Numbered from the stretch's first letter, positions 1-9,339 are shown. The stretch is 39,614 nucleotides of DNA from Acinetobacter rudis (GCF_000829675.1 NZ_BBRX01000039.1:1-39614), one strand, 5' to 3'. Numbers and translations: made by a program. The notes: generated by a model from the letters alone, not told the origin.

Positions 1-737
1 TAAGCGAGTAGCTCAGCATAGACATCAGTAGCTTGTTCAACTCTACCTGCTTGAACAAGATCATTAATTGCTACAGGTGCAACTTCAGTAATAATAAAAC
101 CTAAACTAGAAGCTGGAGCCCCAGCAACTGCCCCTTTATAGCTACTGTCATCGTTGGCATATTCAGCTGTACCTAATGAGCCATGCCCACCTTGTGACTG
201 ACCTACAGACATCCATGAACCTTGAATATCTTTACCATAGCGTTCTTTTACTGCTTTTACTGCGTAAATAGCTGAATTTGCTTCACTACCTAAATTCAAA
301 TATGGATGAATACCTGAAGTTCCCAATCCCTCATAGTCTGGAGCAACAACAACAAAACCTTGTGCCAATAAACTTTCAGCCATTTTTTTAAAACGAGGAT
401 TATATGCATTATTACTTGGTGCGCATGAATCACCAACACCAACCGTTCCATGTTCCCAGACCACAATTCGCCAACCATCTTTTGGCTTGGCTATTTTGGG
501 GAACATTACCATAGCCGTTGCATTTGCTTGCTTACCTTGCACATTCGGCATTTTATAAGTCATGACAGATACAGGTAAAGCCCCGTCTATACTGTCTTTG
601 TTATATGTCTTTTCAGAAACGTAGTTCTGATAAACTATTGGATTATAGTCGTCTTTATCATCACTATTACATGCGCTTAAAAATAGTGCTGCACTACAAC
701 TTACTGCGATTAATGTTTTTTTTAAAATGCTATTCAT
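1..737 (-). CDS. Lipoprotein alpha/beta hydrolase (C-terminus beyond window)
   Basis: This reading frame has no stop from its ATG (735-737) to the left edge, giving 245 codons of an incomplete protein. The first 23 residues form a lipoprotein signal with lipobox LSAC (Cys23), so the product should be membrane-anchored. An alpha/beta-hydrolase nucleophile elbow GQSQG places the catalytic Ser near residue 181, and a WEHGT segment near 94-98 probably supplies the oxyanion hole. The Asp and His of the triad lie beyond the edge. It is a tandem paralogue of the next gene (946-2244): signal peptides and leaders are almost identical while the mature parts have diverged. A purine-rich AAGGGAT lies about 8 bases before the ATG. 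The family resembles secreted lipases/esterases; the substrate is unknown. Confidence 0.85.
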   Translation of the reverse strand, partial: MNSILKKTLIAVSCSAALFLSACNSDDKDDYNPIVYQNYVSEKTYNKDSIDGALPVSVMTYKMPNVQGKQANATAMVMFPKIAKPKDGWRIVVWEHGTVGVGDSCAPSNNAYNPRFKKMAESLLAQGFVVVAPDYEGLGTSGIHPYLNLGSEANSAIYAVKAVKERYGKDIQGSWMSVGQSQGGHGSLGTAEYANDDSSYKGAVAGAPASSLGFIITEVAPVAINDLVQAGRVEQATDVYAELLA

Positions 738-830
738 CGGCATATCCCTTTTACCTATTCCCTATCCACATTTAACGTGACTATCTGTAATTAAACACAA
801 ATTAAACAGACTGACTAGATATTTTTCTAA
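641..830. repeat. Direct repeat copy 1: leader and signal-peptide region of hydrolase 1
   Basis: About 190 bases covering roughly the first 32 codons of the left hydrolase and about 95 bases upstream are nearly identical to 2148-2338, with only scattered substitutions and one-base indels. Outside these limits the two loci diverge clearly. It marks a tandem duplication whose 5' end has been kept identical by recency, gene conversion or selection. Confidence 0.9.
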
Positions 831-895
831 ATACCATTGCAGTCAAACTTTAGATCTTTTCTAAAACACACCAACTTAAGCTCATTGTACGGTCC

Positions 896-925
896 AAGAA
901 AAAGGAGCCAAAGCTCCTTTTTCTT
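896..925 (-). terminator. Rho-independent terminator after hydrolase 2
   Basis: A perfect 13-bp stem (AAGAAAAAGGAGC / GCTCCTTTTTCTT) with a 4-base loop lies about 20 bases past the stop of the 946-2244 gene. Its own A/T flank gives a T-tract on either strand. It separates the two tandem hydrolases into separate transcripts. Confidence 0.85.
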
Positions 926-945
926 AATAAACAATCATGATGTCA

Positions 946-2244
946 TTACTGTGCTGGCATATGTTTTTTGATAAATACAACAAGCTCAGTATTTTTTTCA
1001 ACGATTGCTGCGGTATGGCTTGCTCCAACTACAGGAACAAACTCAACATTTGTTCCCATAGCTTTCATTGATTTATACATTGCTTCAGTCACAGGATAAG
1101 GCACACTCATATCCTTAGTACCTTGGATAATCATGATAGGTTTATCAATCTTCTTGGTTCCCGGTTGACTCGCTTTAATGAATGCTAAAATTTCAGGACT
1201 TTCATAAAACTTGTCTTTATCTAGCCCAGGATAGTCCATCAATTTTTTACTCGGGTTATCTTTTAAGAATTTTACGATATCCTGCGTAAAGTGATAACGT
1301 AAGCTATCCTCTGGATGAGCCTCAGGATTTTTACTGTCTAAGCAAAGACCATTCTCACCCGTTGTCCCCTCAGCCAATGCAGCAATGTCACCCGAACGTG
1401 GATCTTTAAAGATCGCACGATAATCAAAGCGAGGTTCTGATGCTTTCACTCCAACTGCTGCAAAGGCTGCGTAGGAAAGTAAAGTTGAATAAGCCCCAAT
1501 AGATCCATTTATCCTTTTCTCAGGTGTTAAACCAGCTGACAGCTCTTTCTCCTCAGCTTCATTCAAAGCAGTAGGTGCAACGTCAAAAATAATCTTATCA
1601 AGATTAGAGGCTGGCGCTCCTGCAACAGCACCTTTATAGTTAACATCATTATTAGCAAATTCTGCTGTACCCAATGAAGCCTGACCACCTTGAGACTGTC
1701 CTACCGACATCCATTGTTTATTCAGCTTTGTACCATAATGATCCTGTGCTGCTTTGACTGCAGCAATCGCAGATTTTGCTTCACTCTCTAAGTGTAAATA
1801 TGGATGAATGCCTCGCTCGCCTAAGCCCTCATAGTCCGGTGCAACAATCACGTAGCCCGCTTCAAGTAAACTTTTAGCTAACGGATCTTTAAATCTTACC
1901 CCTAAATTATTTGTTGTTGGCGCACATGCATCAGAAACACCTAAAGTTCCATGTTCCCAAACCACAACCCGCCAACCATCCTTAGGCTGTGCAGTCTTTG
2001 GAAAAAGCATCAGAGCAGCAGTTGGAGTTGTCTTGCCTTGAACATTTTGCATGTTATATTTCATGATCTTAACATTGGCAATCTGATCTAATGAATTGTC
2101 GACGCGATAGTCAGTTTCAGAAAGAAAAGTTTTCTCTGTTACAACTGGATTAAAGTCGTCTTTATCATCACTATTACATGCAGTTAAAAATAGTGCTGCA
2201 CTACAACTTACTGCGATTAATGTTTTTTTAAAAATGCTATTCAT
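946..2244 (-). CDS. Lipoprotein alpha/beta hydrolase (secreted lipase-like)
   Basis: A 432-residue protein with a lipoprotein signal (lipobox LTAC, Cys23), predicted to be anchored to a membrane facing the periplasm or surface. The alpha/beta-hydrolase core shows WEHGT (96-100), a nucleophile elbow GQSQG with Ser184, a probable acid Asp378 (GTKD) and His410 (GASH), so the triad is complete. After the anchor an Asp/Lys-rich linker (SDDKDD) precedes the fold. It has its own leader and terminator and is the intact member of a tandem pair. The pattern fits a secreted esterase or lipase, but the substrate cannot be read from the sequence. Confidence 0.88.
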   Translation of the reverse strand: MNSIFKKTLIAVSCSAALFLTACNSDDKDDFNPVVTEKTFLSETDYRVDNSLDQIANVKIMKYNMQNVQGKTTPTAALMLFPKTAQPKDGWRVVVWEHGTLGVSDACAPTTNNLGVRFKDPLAKSLLEAGYVIVAPDYEGLGERGIHPYLHLESEAKSAIAAVKAAQDHYGTKLNKQWMSVGQSQGGQASLGTAEFANNDVNYKGAVAGAPASNLDKIIFDVAPTALNEAEEKELSAGLTPEKRINGSIGAYSTLLSYAAFAAVGVKASEPRFDYRAIFKDPRSGDIAALAEGTTGENGLCLDSKNPEAHPEDSLRYHFTQDIVKFLKDNPSKKLMDYPGLDKDKFYESPEILAFIKASQPGTKKIDKPIMIIQGTKDMSVPYPVTEAMYKSMKAMGTNVEFVPVVGASHTAAIVEKNTELVVFIKKHMPAQ

Positions 2245-2338
2245 CGGTATGTCCCTTTTACCTATTCCCTATCCACATTTAACGTGAATAGCTGTAATTA
2301 AACACAAATTAAACAGACTGACTAGATATTTTTTCTAA
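2148..2338. repeat. Direct repeat copy 2: leader and signal-peptide region of hydrolase 2
   Basis: Partner of 641-830. Conservation extends from about codon 32 through the start codon and ribosome-binding site to about 95 bases upstream, then stops abruptly. Any shared promoter or leader control element must lie in this block. Confidence 0.9.
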
Positions 2339-2406
2339 AAAATACTGATCAGTCACATTTACATTTTTTTTGTAAAAAACTCAATAAAACCAAGTACAGA
2401 AACAAA

Positions 2407-2437
2407 AAAAGTAAAGTGCTGAATTCACTTTACTTTT
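2407..2437 (-). terminator. Terminator after ubiA
   Basis: Stem AAAAGTAAAGTG / CACTTTACTTTT with a 7-base loop, about 45 bases downstream of the ubiA stop. The A/T ends give a T-run on both strands. Confidence 0.75.
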
Positions 2438-2480
2438 ATTTAATTGTTCAATAAATTTTAACTTTTAGCTGCAATACAAG

Positions 2481-3359
2481 TTAAATTAGAGATAAAAATA
2501 TACCAATAAAAATCATCATCCCAACCCAGCGATTATGTAAAAACATTTTAAAACAGCGCAGAGGATCTCGATCATGTGTTTGTTTATACTGATAAATAAA
2601 ATCAATAATGACGGCAATTAAGGCCAATACCCCAAATGGTACAAGTAAGTTTTCAAGATATAAAGCCGTACCAATCAACAACACACTACTTGCTTGTAGT
2701 AGAGAAATCGTAGCTAGATCAAAACGACCAAATAAAATTGCAGTGGACTTTACACCAATTTTTAAATCATATTCTCTGTCAGTAATCGCATATTGAGTGT
2801 CATAAGCCACTGTCCAAGCTAAGTTACCAAAGTAAAGTAGCCAGCAAGTTAAATCCGGTGTCACACCTACTGCTGCATAGCCCATTGGAATTGACCATGA
2901 AAAAGCAGCACCTAAAAACAACTGTGGTAAATGGGTATAGCGCTTCATAAATGGATAAATAAAAGCCAGAATTAAAGCACCAAAAGACCAATAAAAACTT
3001 TCAATGGGCAAAAAGAATAGCAAACAAGCGCTTGCAAGCACCAAGACTAAAAAAACAGTAACGGCTTCTTTACCACTAATCACACCCGTCGCTAAAGGAC
3101 GATCTTTAGTTCGTGCCACGTGAGCATCAACTTTACGGTCAGCAAAGTCATTGATTGCACAACCTGCAGCGCGCATAAACATTACGCCTAAGAACATAAT
3201 AAAAAGCACTTTAAAATCAGGAATGCCTTTATTAGCGATCCACATCGCCCACATGGTTGGCCAAAATACCAATTCAGATCCAATTGGCTTATCAAAGCGA
3301 CAAAGATAATAATAAGCCTCTAAACGTTGCTGCCAAGAGATCGAATTGCTCATGCTCAT
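2481..3359 (-). CDS. ubiA: 4-hydroxybenzoate polyprenyltransferase UbiA
   Basis: Integral membrane prenyltransferase that attaches the polyprenyl tail to 4-hydroxybenzoate, the second committed step of ubiquinone synthesis. The 292-residue length is typical. Both Asp-rich magnesium/diphosphate motifs are present: NDFADRKVD (70-78) and the second around 186-198 (DTQYAITDREYD). The rest consists of several hydrophobic helices. It lies 37 bases downstream of ubiC on the same strand, which forms the usual ubiCA operon. The start could also be Met3, since the N-terminus reads MSMSNS. Confidence 0.96.
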   Translation of the reverse strand: MSMSNSISWQQRLEAYYYLCRFDKPIGSELVFWPTMWAMWIANKGIPDFKVLFIMFLGVMFMRAAGCAINDFADRKVDAHVARTKDRPLATGVISGKEAVTVFLVLVLASACLLFFLPIESFYWSFGALILAFIYPFMKRYTHLPQLFLGAAFSWSIPMGYAAVGVTPDLTCWLLYFGNLAWTVAYDTQYAITDREYDLKIGVKSTAILFGRFDLATISLLQASSVLLIGTALYLENLLVPFGVLALIAVIIDFIYQYKQTHDRDPLRCFKMFLHNRWVGMMIFIGIFLSLI

Positions 3360-3396
3360 ACTCTTCCTTCATTGCCCCTATTCAAACCAAGCACTG

Positions 3397-3885
3397 TTAA
3401 TTTGCTGACTGCGTAAGATAATCTTCAAAAGTAGATAAAAAGGTTTCTTGGACGATAAATCGGCAACCATGCCAAGTATAACAACTCTGCCTTGTCCAAC
3501 CTGCATCCAATTTAAGCACACGTCGTTGACAAAGTGGCCGATGACGATCAAATAAATAACGCCCAATAGGCTGATCACCTATATGCTGAAATAATCGAGC
3601 ACGACCTTGTAAGCTCATGATGGGAAATATACTTTTTGCTTGTACCCAAGCTTGCTGCTCACAACCGTAAAGTAAACTTTCTCGCACCCAAGCAATGTGG
3701 TGTGCTGGCATTTTCATCCATCGACTATCCACCTGACTCATTTTTTCAAAATACTGTCTTGTCGGTACGACCTTAAAAATACCGCCAGCGAGTTCAGTCA
3801 ACTGTTGTGTTAAAGAACCTGATGCATATAACCACGTTTTTAATTTTGGATCTAAATCCTTATATAACGATGGTTTAGCAATCAT
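3397..3885 (-). CDS. ubiC: Chorismate lyase UbiC
   Basis: Cytoplasmic enzyme that splits chorismate into 4-hydroxybenzoate and pyruvate, supplying the substrate of the adjacent UbiA. The 162 residues match the family length. Recognisable elements are SGSLTQQL (22-29), WVRESLLY with the probable active-site Arg68, QPIGRYLF (105-112) and ETFL with Glu147, the equivalent of the product-binding Glu of E. coli UbiC. It is the first gene of ubiCA; a TATACT-like -10 lies at 3915-3920 on the minus strand, but no good -35 goes with it. Confidence 0.92.
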   Translation of the reverse strand: MIAKPSLYKDLDPKLKTWLYASGSLTQQLTELAGGIFKVVPTRQYFEKMSQVDSRWMKMPAHHIAWVRESLLYGCEQQAWVQAKSIFPIMSLQGRARLFQHIGDQPIGRYLFDRHRPLCQRRVLKLDAGWTRQSCYTWHGCRFIVQETFLSTFEDYLTQSAN

Positions 3886-4346
3886 ATTTGAGGTCTCATC
3901 ATAGGTGCGCAGCGAGTATAACTGAAATTACGTTGAAAATTAATGCTCATCACCCTCTTTGCCTGCTCTGCAAACAACTCTTTGCAATCTCTAGTTAACT
4001 CAAATTACTTCTACTGTAATCGACTCTTTACATTGAAAAACTTGAATTACAATACAATTTTTCAGGCTTTTTATTTCTTACTCTCTTGAATTTTCGTAAA
4101 GAAGCTTCATATTGGTAAGGCTATAGAAACTTGTACAGTCCATGCTGTCATGAAAATAACACAGTGTTCTGGCAAGAATAGCTTTGGTTTGTCAGCTGTA
4201 TTGAAATCACGGTTTCATAATTGATATAAATCACAGTAAAATTTGTTTTTCCGATTTATGCGATGAAAAAATACTATTTCCCCAATTAAGAAAGATGTCT
4301 TATTCTCACTGCATACCAAACTACAAACTCACTCTTGGAGATAATG
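3886..4346. other. Intergenic region between ubiC and ahpC
   Basis: About 460 A+T-rich bases separate the divergent ubiC and ahpC genes and must hold both promoters. I found no convincing gene and no confident OxyR site (spaced ATAG/CTAT tetramers). The distance is longer than two simple promoters need. Confidence 0.5.
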
Positions 4347-4910
4347 ATGAGCTTAATTAATACCGAAGTTAAACCATTTAACGCACAAGCCTATCACAAC
4401 GGTCAATTTGTTGAAGTGACTGAAGCTGATCTTAAAGGCAAATGGAGTGTATTCTTCTTCTATCCTGCTGACTTTACTTTTGTTTGCCCAACTGAACTTG
4501 GCGACTTAGCAGACAACTATGCAGAATTCCAAAAATTAGGCGTTGAAATCTACTCTGTTTCTACAGATACACACTTCACTCACAAAGCTTGGCACGATTC
4601 TTCTGACGAAATCAAAAAAATCCAATACCCAATGCTTGGCGATCCAACTTGGACTTTAGCTAAAAACTTCGAAGTTCTCATCGAAGCTGCTGGTCTTGCT
4701 GATCGTGGTACTTTCGTTGTAGACCCAGAAGGTAAAATCCAAATCGTTGAAATCAACGCTGGTGGTGTAGGCCGTGATGCTTCTGAACTTCTTCGTAAAG
4801 TTAAAGCTGCTCAATACGTTCACGCTCACCCAGGTGAAGTTTGCCCAGCTAAATGGAAAGAAGGTGAAGCAACTTTAGCTCCATCTATCGATCTAGTAGG
4901 TAAAATCTAA
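4347..4910 (+). CDS. ahpC: Alkyl hydroperoxide reductase peroxiredoxin AhpC
   Basis: Typical 2-Cys peroxiredoxin that reduces hydrogen peroxide and organic hydroperoxides and is recycled by AhpF. The 187 residues beginning [11 protein letters not shown] match the enterobacterial protein. The peroxidatic Cys lies in FTFVCPTE (about residue 47) and the resolving Cys in [10 protein letters not shown] (about residue 166). The start is the second of two adjacent ATGs, with GGAG at 4337-4340 correctly spaced; longer frames would need a TTG start inside the ribosome-binding site. A strong terminator follows, so it is transcribed alone rather than with ahpF. Confidence 0.97.
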   Translation: MSLINTEVKPFNAQAYHNGQFVEVTEADLKGKWSVFFFYPADFTFVCPTELGDLADNYAEFQKLGVEIYSVSTDTHFTHKAWHDSSDEIKKIQYPMLGDPTWTLAKNFEVLIEAAGLADRGTFVVDPEGKIQIVEINAGGVGRDASELLRKVKAAQYVHAHPGEVCPAKWKEGEATLAPSIDLVGKI

Positions 4911-4937
4911 GTCGCACTTAAGCGAATTTGATTTTTA

Positions 4938-4976
4938 AAAAAACCGCGTCGTTGTTGTAACTGACGCGGTTTTTTT
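4938..4976 (+). terminator. Rho-independent terminator of ahpC
   Basis: G+C-rich stem around ACCGCGTC / GACGCGGT, extended by A/T pairs, with a 12-base loop and a run of T. It lies about 30 bases after ahpC and also faces the end of the convergent methyltransferase gene. Confidence 0.93.
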
Positions 4977-4993
4977 ATGCACAATTTAAAAAA

Positions 4994-5587
4994 TTAAGAC
5001 TTATAAGTCACGATAAACAAGCCTGCACCAAATGCAATGGTATTACACATAAAACGTGAATCTTGCTTTACCTTGCTGATAAAACCTTTCACTTCTGCAG
5101 CATGTGAAATCACATTATCAACAATAAGAACTCCACCTTTAGGATTGAGTAAACGCTGAAGATCTGGCCAATAGCTTACATAAGCATCACGTTCTGCATC
5201 GAGTAAAATCAGGTCATAATGCTGCTGATCTTGTTGTAAGAACTCCTGCGCATCACCGATCCAAAACTCGATACACTGTGCTAGATCCAATTCTTTGGCA
5301 TAACCCTGAGCTTGTGCGCTACGGCTTGGCTCAATCTCTATGGTGGTTATCTGAGCACCTGTGACTAAAGCGGCATCGGCCATCCATAAAGTAGAATATC
5401 CAGTAGAAGTCCCTATTTCTAAGATTTTTTTTGATTGCTGAATACGAATCATCATCGCAATATAATAGGCCGAGTCAGGTTCAATATTGCGATAACGCTT
5501 AATACGATCAGTTTGTCCTGCATCGTGTTGCATAAAACTCCGATACAAAACACCAATTCGGTCTATAAAACTTGTACTTAAACTCAT
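4994..5587 (-). CDS. SAM-dependent O-methyltransferase (family 3, COMT-like)
   Basis: A 197-residue cytoplasmic methyltransferase. The SAM-binding motif I is clear (ILEIGTSTGYSTLWMA, about 55-70), followed by the acidic end of beta-2 (TTIEIEPS) and a metal/substrate motif LILLDAERDAYVSYW. The C-terminal GAGLFIVTY is typical of catechol-type O-methyltransferases. The substrate is unknown. It converges on ahpC and lies between ahpC and ahpF on the opposite strand. No operon partner is evident except perhaps the DUF1653 gene upstream on the same strand, about 85 bases away. Confidence 0.85.
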   Translation of the reverse strand: MSLSTSFIDRIGVLYRSFMQHDAGQTDRIKRYRNIEPDSAYYIAMMIRIQQSKKILEIGTSTGYSTLWMADAALVTGAQITTIEIEPSRSAQAQGYAKELDLAQCIEFWIGDAQEFLQQDQQHYDLILLDAERDAYVSYWPDLQRLLNPKGGVLIVDNVISHAAEVKGFISKVKQDSRFMCNTIAFGAGLFIVTYKS

Positions 5588-5672
5588 GACAATGTATTCC
5601 CTAGAATTTGATTGCAGCTTTTTGATTCACACATATTCAAAAACAGTTTAAATATTCCAAGTTCAAATAAGA

Positions 5673-5900
5673 TTAATTTTGTTGCTCCAATTGAAAACGC
5701 GCAACGCTTCGACCATCCTCAAGTTGCACAGTTTCGATAAACATCGATAATGGGCGGATCCATATTGAATAGTCACCATATAAACATTGATACACCACAT
5801 GATATTCCTGGGTTTCACTATGTCTAGCTACAGAAAAAACTTGATAAAGTTGTCCCTTATAATGTCGATAAATTCCACTTTTAAGCTGTGTAGACGGCAT
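5673..5900 (-). CDS. DUF1653 family protein
   Basis: A 75-residue cytoplasmic protein that fits DUF1653: SGIYRHYKGQLYQVF, ARHSETQEYHVVYQCLYG and IWIRPLSMF are the conserved stretches. The function of the family is not established. I chose the ATG at 5898-5900 because GAAGG lies about 10 bases upstream; the frame could extend to a GTG at 5949-5951, but that start lacks a ribosome-binding site and adds a non-conserved segment. It is the second of two minus-strand genes placed between ahpC and ahpF. Confidence 0.85.
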   Translation of the reverse strand: MPSTQLKSGIYRHYKGQLYQVFSVARHSETQEYHVVYQCLYGDYSIWIRPLSMFIETVQLEDGRSVARFQLEQQN

Positions 5901-6077
5901 TTTTTGTTCAACCTTCAATATACTTAAATTATTGTAATAAGTATTAGACACAAAGCGAATTTATTCATGATTTCAAAAACCGATTGAACTTATGAAAACA
6001 AACTGTTTTACCTATTGGGTTAAATCACCTATCATTTAATCAATGTCACAAAACAACTGAATATCTGGAGATCGTCA

Positions 6078-7643
6078 ATGTTAGATCAAAATATTAAAGC
6101 GCAACTAAAAAGCTATTTAGAACGTCTTGAAAGCCCAATCGAAATTATTGCTGCGTTAGACGACTCTGATAAATCTGCACAAGTAAAAGAACTCGTTACT
6201 GAGATTGCTGAACTCTCAGACCAAGTCAGCGCACGTTTTGATGGTCAACACAAACGCACCCCAAGTTTCGGTATTGCAAAAGTAGGTGAACAACCCCGTG
6301 TGTTCTTTGCTGGTTTACCGATGGGACATGAGTTTACCTCTCTGATCTTAGCTTTATTACAAGTTTCAGGGTATGCAGCTAAAGTGTCTGACGAAGTTTT
6401 GGAGCAAATCAAAGGCCTCAACGTCAGTGCTGATTTTGATGTATTTGTTTCCTTAAGCTGTCACAACTGTCCTGATGTAGTACAAGCACTTAACTTGATT
6501 GCCATCCACAACCCGAATGCAACAGCAACAATGATTGATGGTGCCTTCTTCCAAGACGAAGTTGAGCAACGCAAAATCATGGCTGTACCTATGCTATTCA
6601 AAGATGATCAACATATCGGTCAGGGTCGTATGACACTGGAAGAAATTGTTGCACAACTTGATAGTGATTCTGCAAGTAAAGATGCAGAGCGTCTTAATGC
6701 GAAGGAAGCATTTGATGTGTTGGTCATTGGTGGTGGACCTGCAGGAGCAACTACAGCAATGTATGCAGCTCGTAAAGGAATTCGTACAGGCATCGTATCT
6801 GAACGCTTTGGTGGGCAAGTCATGGATACGATGGACATCGAAAACTTTACATCAGTACAAAAAACCCAAGGTCCAACATTTGCTGCTGATTTTGAAGCAC
6901 ATGTTCGTCAATACGATGTTGACATCATGAACTTACAAAAAGTCAAAAGCCTCGTCGGTGCTGATCAATCAGCAACAGGCATGGTTGAAGTTGAACTTGA
7001 AAATGGTGCTAAACTCCAATCTAAAACAGTGGTGCTTTCAACAGGTGCACGTTGGAGAGAAATGAATGTACCTGGTGAGAAAGAGTATAAAACTCGCGGT
7101 GTTGCATACTGCCCACACTGTGATGGCCCATTGTTTAAAGGTAAACGTGTTGCTGTAATTGGTGGTGGTAACTCAGGTGTTGAAGCAGCAATTGATTTAG
7201 CGGGTATTGTTGAACATGTAACTTTAATCGAATTTGATACTAAGTTACGTGCTGACCAAGTACTGCAAAACAAATTAAATAGCTTACCAAACACTCAAGT
7301 GATCTTAAATGCACTTTCAACTGAAGTTGTGGGTGATGGTAGTCAAGTGACTGCATTGGTGTATAAAGATCGTGGTACTGAGCAATTACACACCATCGAA
7401 CTCGCAGGGATCTTTGTACAAATTGGTTTATTACCAAATACAGACTTCCTTAAAGGCTCTGTTGAATTGTCAAATCGCGGTGAAATCGTGGTCAATGACC
7501 GTAATGAAACCAATGTTAAAGGTGTATTTGCTGCAGGTGACTGTACTACTGTACCTTATAAACAAATCATCATTGCCGCAGGTGACGGTGCAAAAGCTGC
7601 CCTTTCCGCATTTGATTATTTAATTCGCTCAAGCGATGTTTAA
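6078..7643 (+). CDS. ahpF: Alkyl hydroperoxide reductase subunit F (NADH:peroxiredoxin reductase)
   Basis: Flavoprotein disulfide reductase of 521 residues that passes electrons from NADH to AhpC. The N-terminal tandem-thioredoxin module carries CHNC (128-131). The thioredoxin-reductase-like part has the FAD dinucleotide fold GGGPAG (218-223), the redox-active CPHC (345-348), the NAD fold GGGNSG (362-367) and the C-terminal FAD motif GVFAAGDCT. All catalytic cysteines are present. GGAG lies before the ATG. It has its own promoter region and terminator and is separated from ahpC by two opposite-strand genes. Confidence 0.97.
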   Translation: MLDQNIKAQLKSYLERLESPIEIIAALDDSDKSAQVKELVTEIAELSDQVSARFDGQHKRTPSFGIAKVGEQPRVFFAGLPMGHEFTSLILALLQVSGYAAKVSDEVLEQIKGLNVSADFDVFVSLSCHNCPDVVQALNLIAIHNPNATATMIDGAFFQDEVEQRKIMAVPMLFKDDQHIGQGRMTLEEIVAQLDSDSASKDAERLNAKEAFDVLVIGGGPAGATTAMYAARKGIRTGIVSERFGGQVMDTMDIENFTSVQKTQGPTFAADFEAHVRQYDVDIMNLQKVKSLVGADQSATGMVEVELENGAKLQSKTVVLSTGARWREMNVPGEKEYKTRGVAYCPHCDGPLFKGKRVAVIGGGNSGVEAAIDLAGIVEHVTLIEFDTKLRADQVLQNKLNSLPNTQVILNALSTEVVGDGSQVTALVYKDRGTEQLHTIELAGIFVQIGLLPNTDFLKGSVELSNRGEIVVNDRNETNVKGVFAAGDCTTVPYKQIIIAAGDGAKAALSAFDYLIRSSDV

Positions 7644-7667
7644 TCTACTTTAAGTAAAGCCCCACAT

Positions 7668-7699
7668 ATGCCCCAAGGATTTTTTCTTGGGGCATTTTA
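7668..7699 (+). terminator. Rho-independent terminator of ahpF
   Basis: Perfect 10-bp stem ATGCCCCAAG / CTTGGGGCAT with an 8-base loop, followed by TTTAT, about 25 bases past the ahpF stop. Confidence 0.92.
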
Positions 7700-8293
7700 T
7701 TAAATTAATCATAAAATAAAAATCATCCAACTCATTTATAAAATTAATTTAAATTATAATAATTCTCAGAAGAATAATTTTAACAATACAAAACTTAGTG
7801 AAACTTTATTTAAAGCAACGTATTTAACTAAAATTTAAATCAAGTATAAAACTGCCACCCTAGATATTAAAAATTATATATACCCAAATAGCTCATCGAT
7901 TACTTACAACTTAAAAACCCAATATACTTATTTAACAACAAAATTATATATAATTGTTTTTATTAAAAATATTAAAATTTAGACTACTTTTAGTGCATTT
8001 AGTTAAATCCGTAAACTGCATTTAAATTTTTCTAAAAATTTTCACAAGTAGTTAAGTGCATGATAGGCATTTAAAATAATAATAACTATCAACATTATTA
8101 CCAAAATAACCTGTAAAAAGAAAACTATTGTACTTAATCGAAATCAACATTAATAAATAATAATGATTTTTACTCAACACCTCTATTTAAAAAATAATTA
8201 AATTAATTTATTTAAAATATATTTATAGATTGAATATACATGATCAATTACGTTAAATTAATTACTCCTTTGCCGCTTCCTATTGGATAAAAT
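7700..8293. other. Very A+T-rich non-coding region
   Basis: About 590 bases made almost wholly of A and T, with no reading frame I can support on either strand and no clear RNA gene. It lies between the ahpF terminator and the VIT-family gene. Its last part must hold the promoter of that gene. Short TGCATTTA-like words recur near 7990-8080, but I could not build them into a defined repeat. Confidence 0.6.
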
Positions 8294-8989
8294 ATGCAAC
8301 CGCATCATCATGAACATCATTATATCCACCGCGCGGGTTGGTTACGTGCTGCTGTATTAGGTGCCAATGACGGGATTATCTCAGTCACCAGTTTAGTCAT
8401 GGGCATGGCAGCCAGTGGTGCAAGTACCGAAGTACTCTTCATTAGTTGTGTTGCAGGTTTAATTTCAGGTGCCAGCTCTATGGCTGCTGGAGAATATATT
8501 TCAGTTAAATCACAATCTGATATTGAGGAAGCAGATTTAGCTATGGAAGCACGTGAACTCAAACGTAATCCTCAGTACGAACTTAAAGAACTCACACAAA
8601 TTTATATTCAACGTGGACTAGAGCCTGACTTAGCCCATGAAGTTGCGATTCAATTAACAGCTAAAGATGCACTCGAAGCACATGCTCGTGATGAAATAGG
8701 CATTCATGAAGCGACTTCAGCAAACCCAGTACAAGCAGCAGGTTCATCTGCTTTAGCTTTTACTCTAGGTGCACTGTTCCCAATGTTTGCAATTTTAGTT
8801 AGTCCTGATGCCTATGTATCGTGGGTAGTGATGATCGTCGGTATTTTATCTTTAGCAATTTTAGGCGCTGTCTCTAGCCATTTTGCTGGGACTTCGATGC
8901 TCAAAGGCAGTTTTAGGGTGACACTTTGGGGCATCTTAGCAATGGGCTTTGCAACTTGGATTGGTTCATTATTTAATATCCCCGTTTAA
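8294..8989 (+). CDS. VIT1/CCC1-family iron/manganese transporter
   Basis: A 231-residue membrane protein of the VIT/CCC1 family, which moves Fe(II) or Mn(II) out of the cytoplasm or into stores. The N-terminus is His-rich (MQPHHHEHHYIH). TM1 has the family segment RAAVLGANDGIISVTSL, and GASSMAAGEYISVKSQ follows TM2. A middle Glu/His-rich cytoplasmic segment (about 78-145, EEADLAMEARE to ARDEIGIHE) is the expected metal-binding domain, followed by three more helices. GGA lies about 8 bases before the ATG. The next gene downstream carries a Fur box, which supports a local iron theme, but none was seen for this gene itself. Confidence 0.88.
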   Translation: MQPHHHEHHYIHRAGWLRAAVLGANDGIISVTSLVMGMAASGASTEVLFISCVAGLISGASSMAAGEYISVKSQSDIEEADLAMEARELKRNPQYELKELTQIYIQRGLEPDLAHEVAIQLTAKDALEAHARDEIGIHEATSANPVQAAGSSALAFTLGALFPMFAILVSPDAYVSWVVMIVGILSLAILGAVSSHFAGTSMLKGSFRVTLWGILAMGFATWIGSLFNIPV

Positions 8990-9190
8990 GAAATTCCTTA
9001 TACAGTACAGTCACATTAAAGTGGATTATTCATATAACAAGGTGGATTGGGGATCATTTGAACCAAGTGACAAACGACTTCCCCACTTCATTGAGTAATA
9101 TTCTGGCAAAAGACGTTGATTCTCTAAAAATAAAAACTCTGCTTATACATTAAAAATTCAACGGCACTGATTTTTAAAATATTTCCATTG

Positions 9191-9209
9191 GATAATGATT
9201 ATCATTTAA
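9191..9209 (+). promoter_or_regulatory. Fur box upstream of the esterase gene
   Basis: GATAATGATTATCATTT matches at least 15 of the 19 positions of the classical Fur consensus, including both inverted ATGAT/ATCAT cores. It lies about 130 bases before the chosen start at 9340, in the gap between the VIT-type gene and the esterase. Iron-dependent repression of the esterase is the direct prediction. Confidence 0.8.
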
Positions 9210-9339
9210 CTAAAATTGTATTACACTTACAAAAGCTGTATCTCATTTACGATCGTCATTATCTCAACGCAAATATGCTTTGCTTAGAGTCACAATGATC
9301 GATCTGTTGTTTACTCTTTTTTGCTACAACAGGTATTTT

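Noticed and set aside
3378..3578. Small protein overlapping ubiC
   Set aside because: It lies within ubiC in another frame on the same strand, has no recognisable family features and is explained by the real gene.
6012..6032. Two CTAT words upstream of ahpF as an OxyR site
   Set aside because: Spacing is 17 bases instead of the periodic arrangement of four tetramers expected for OxyR, and the ATAG partners are missing.
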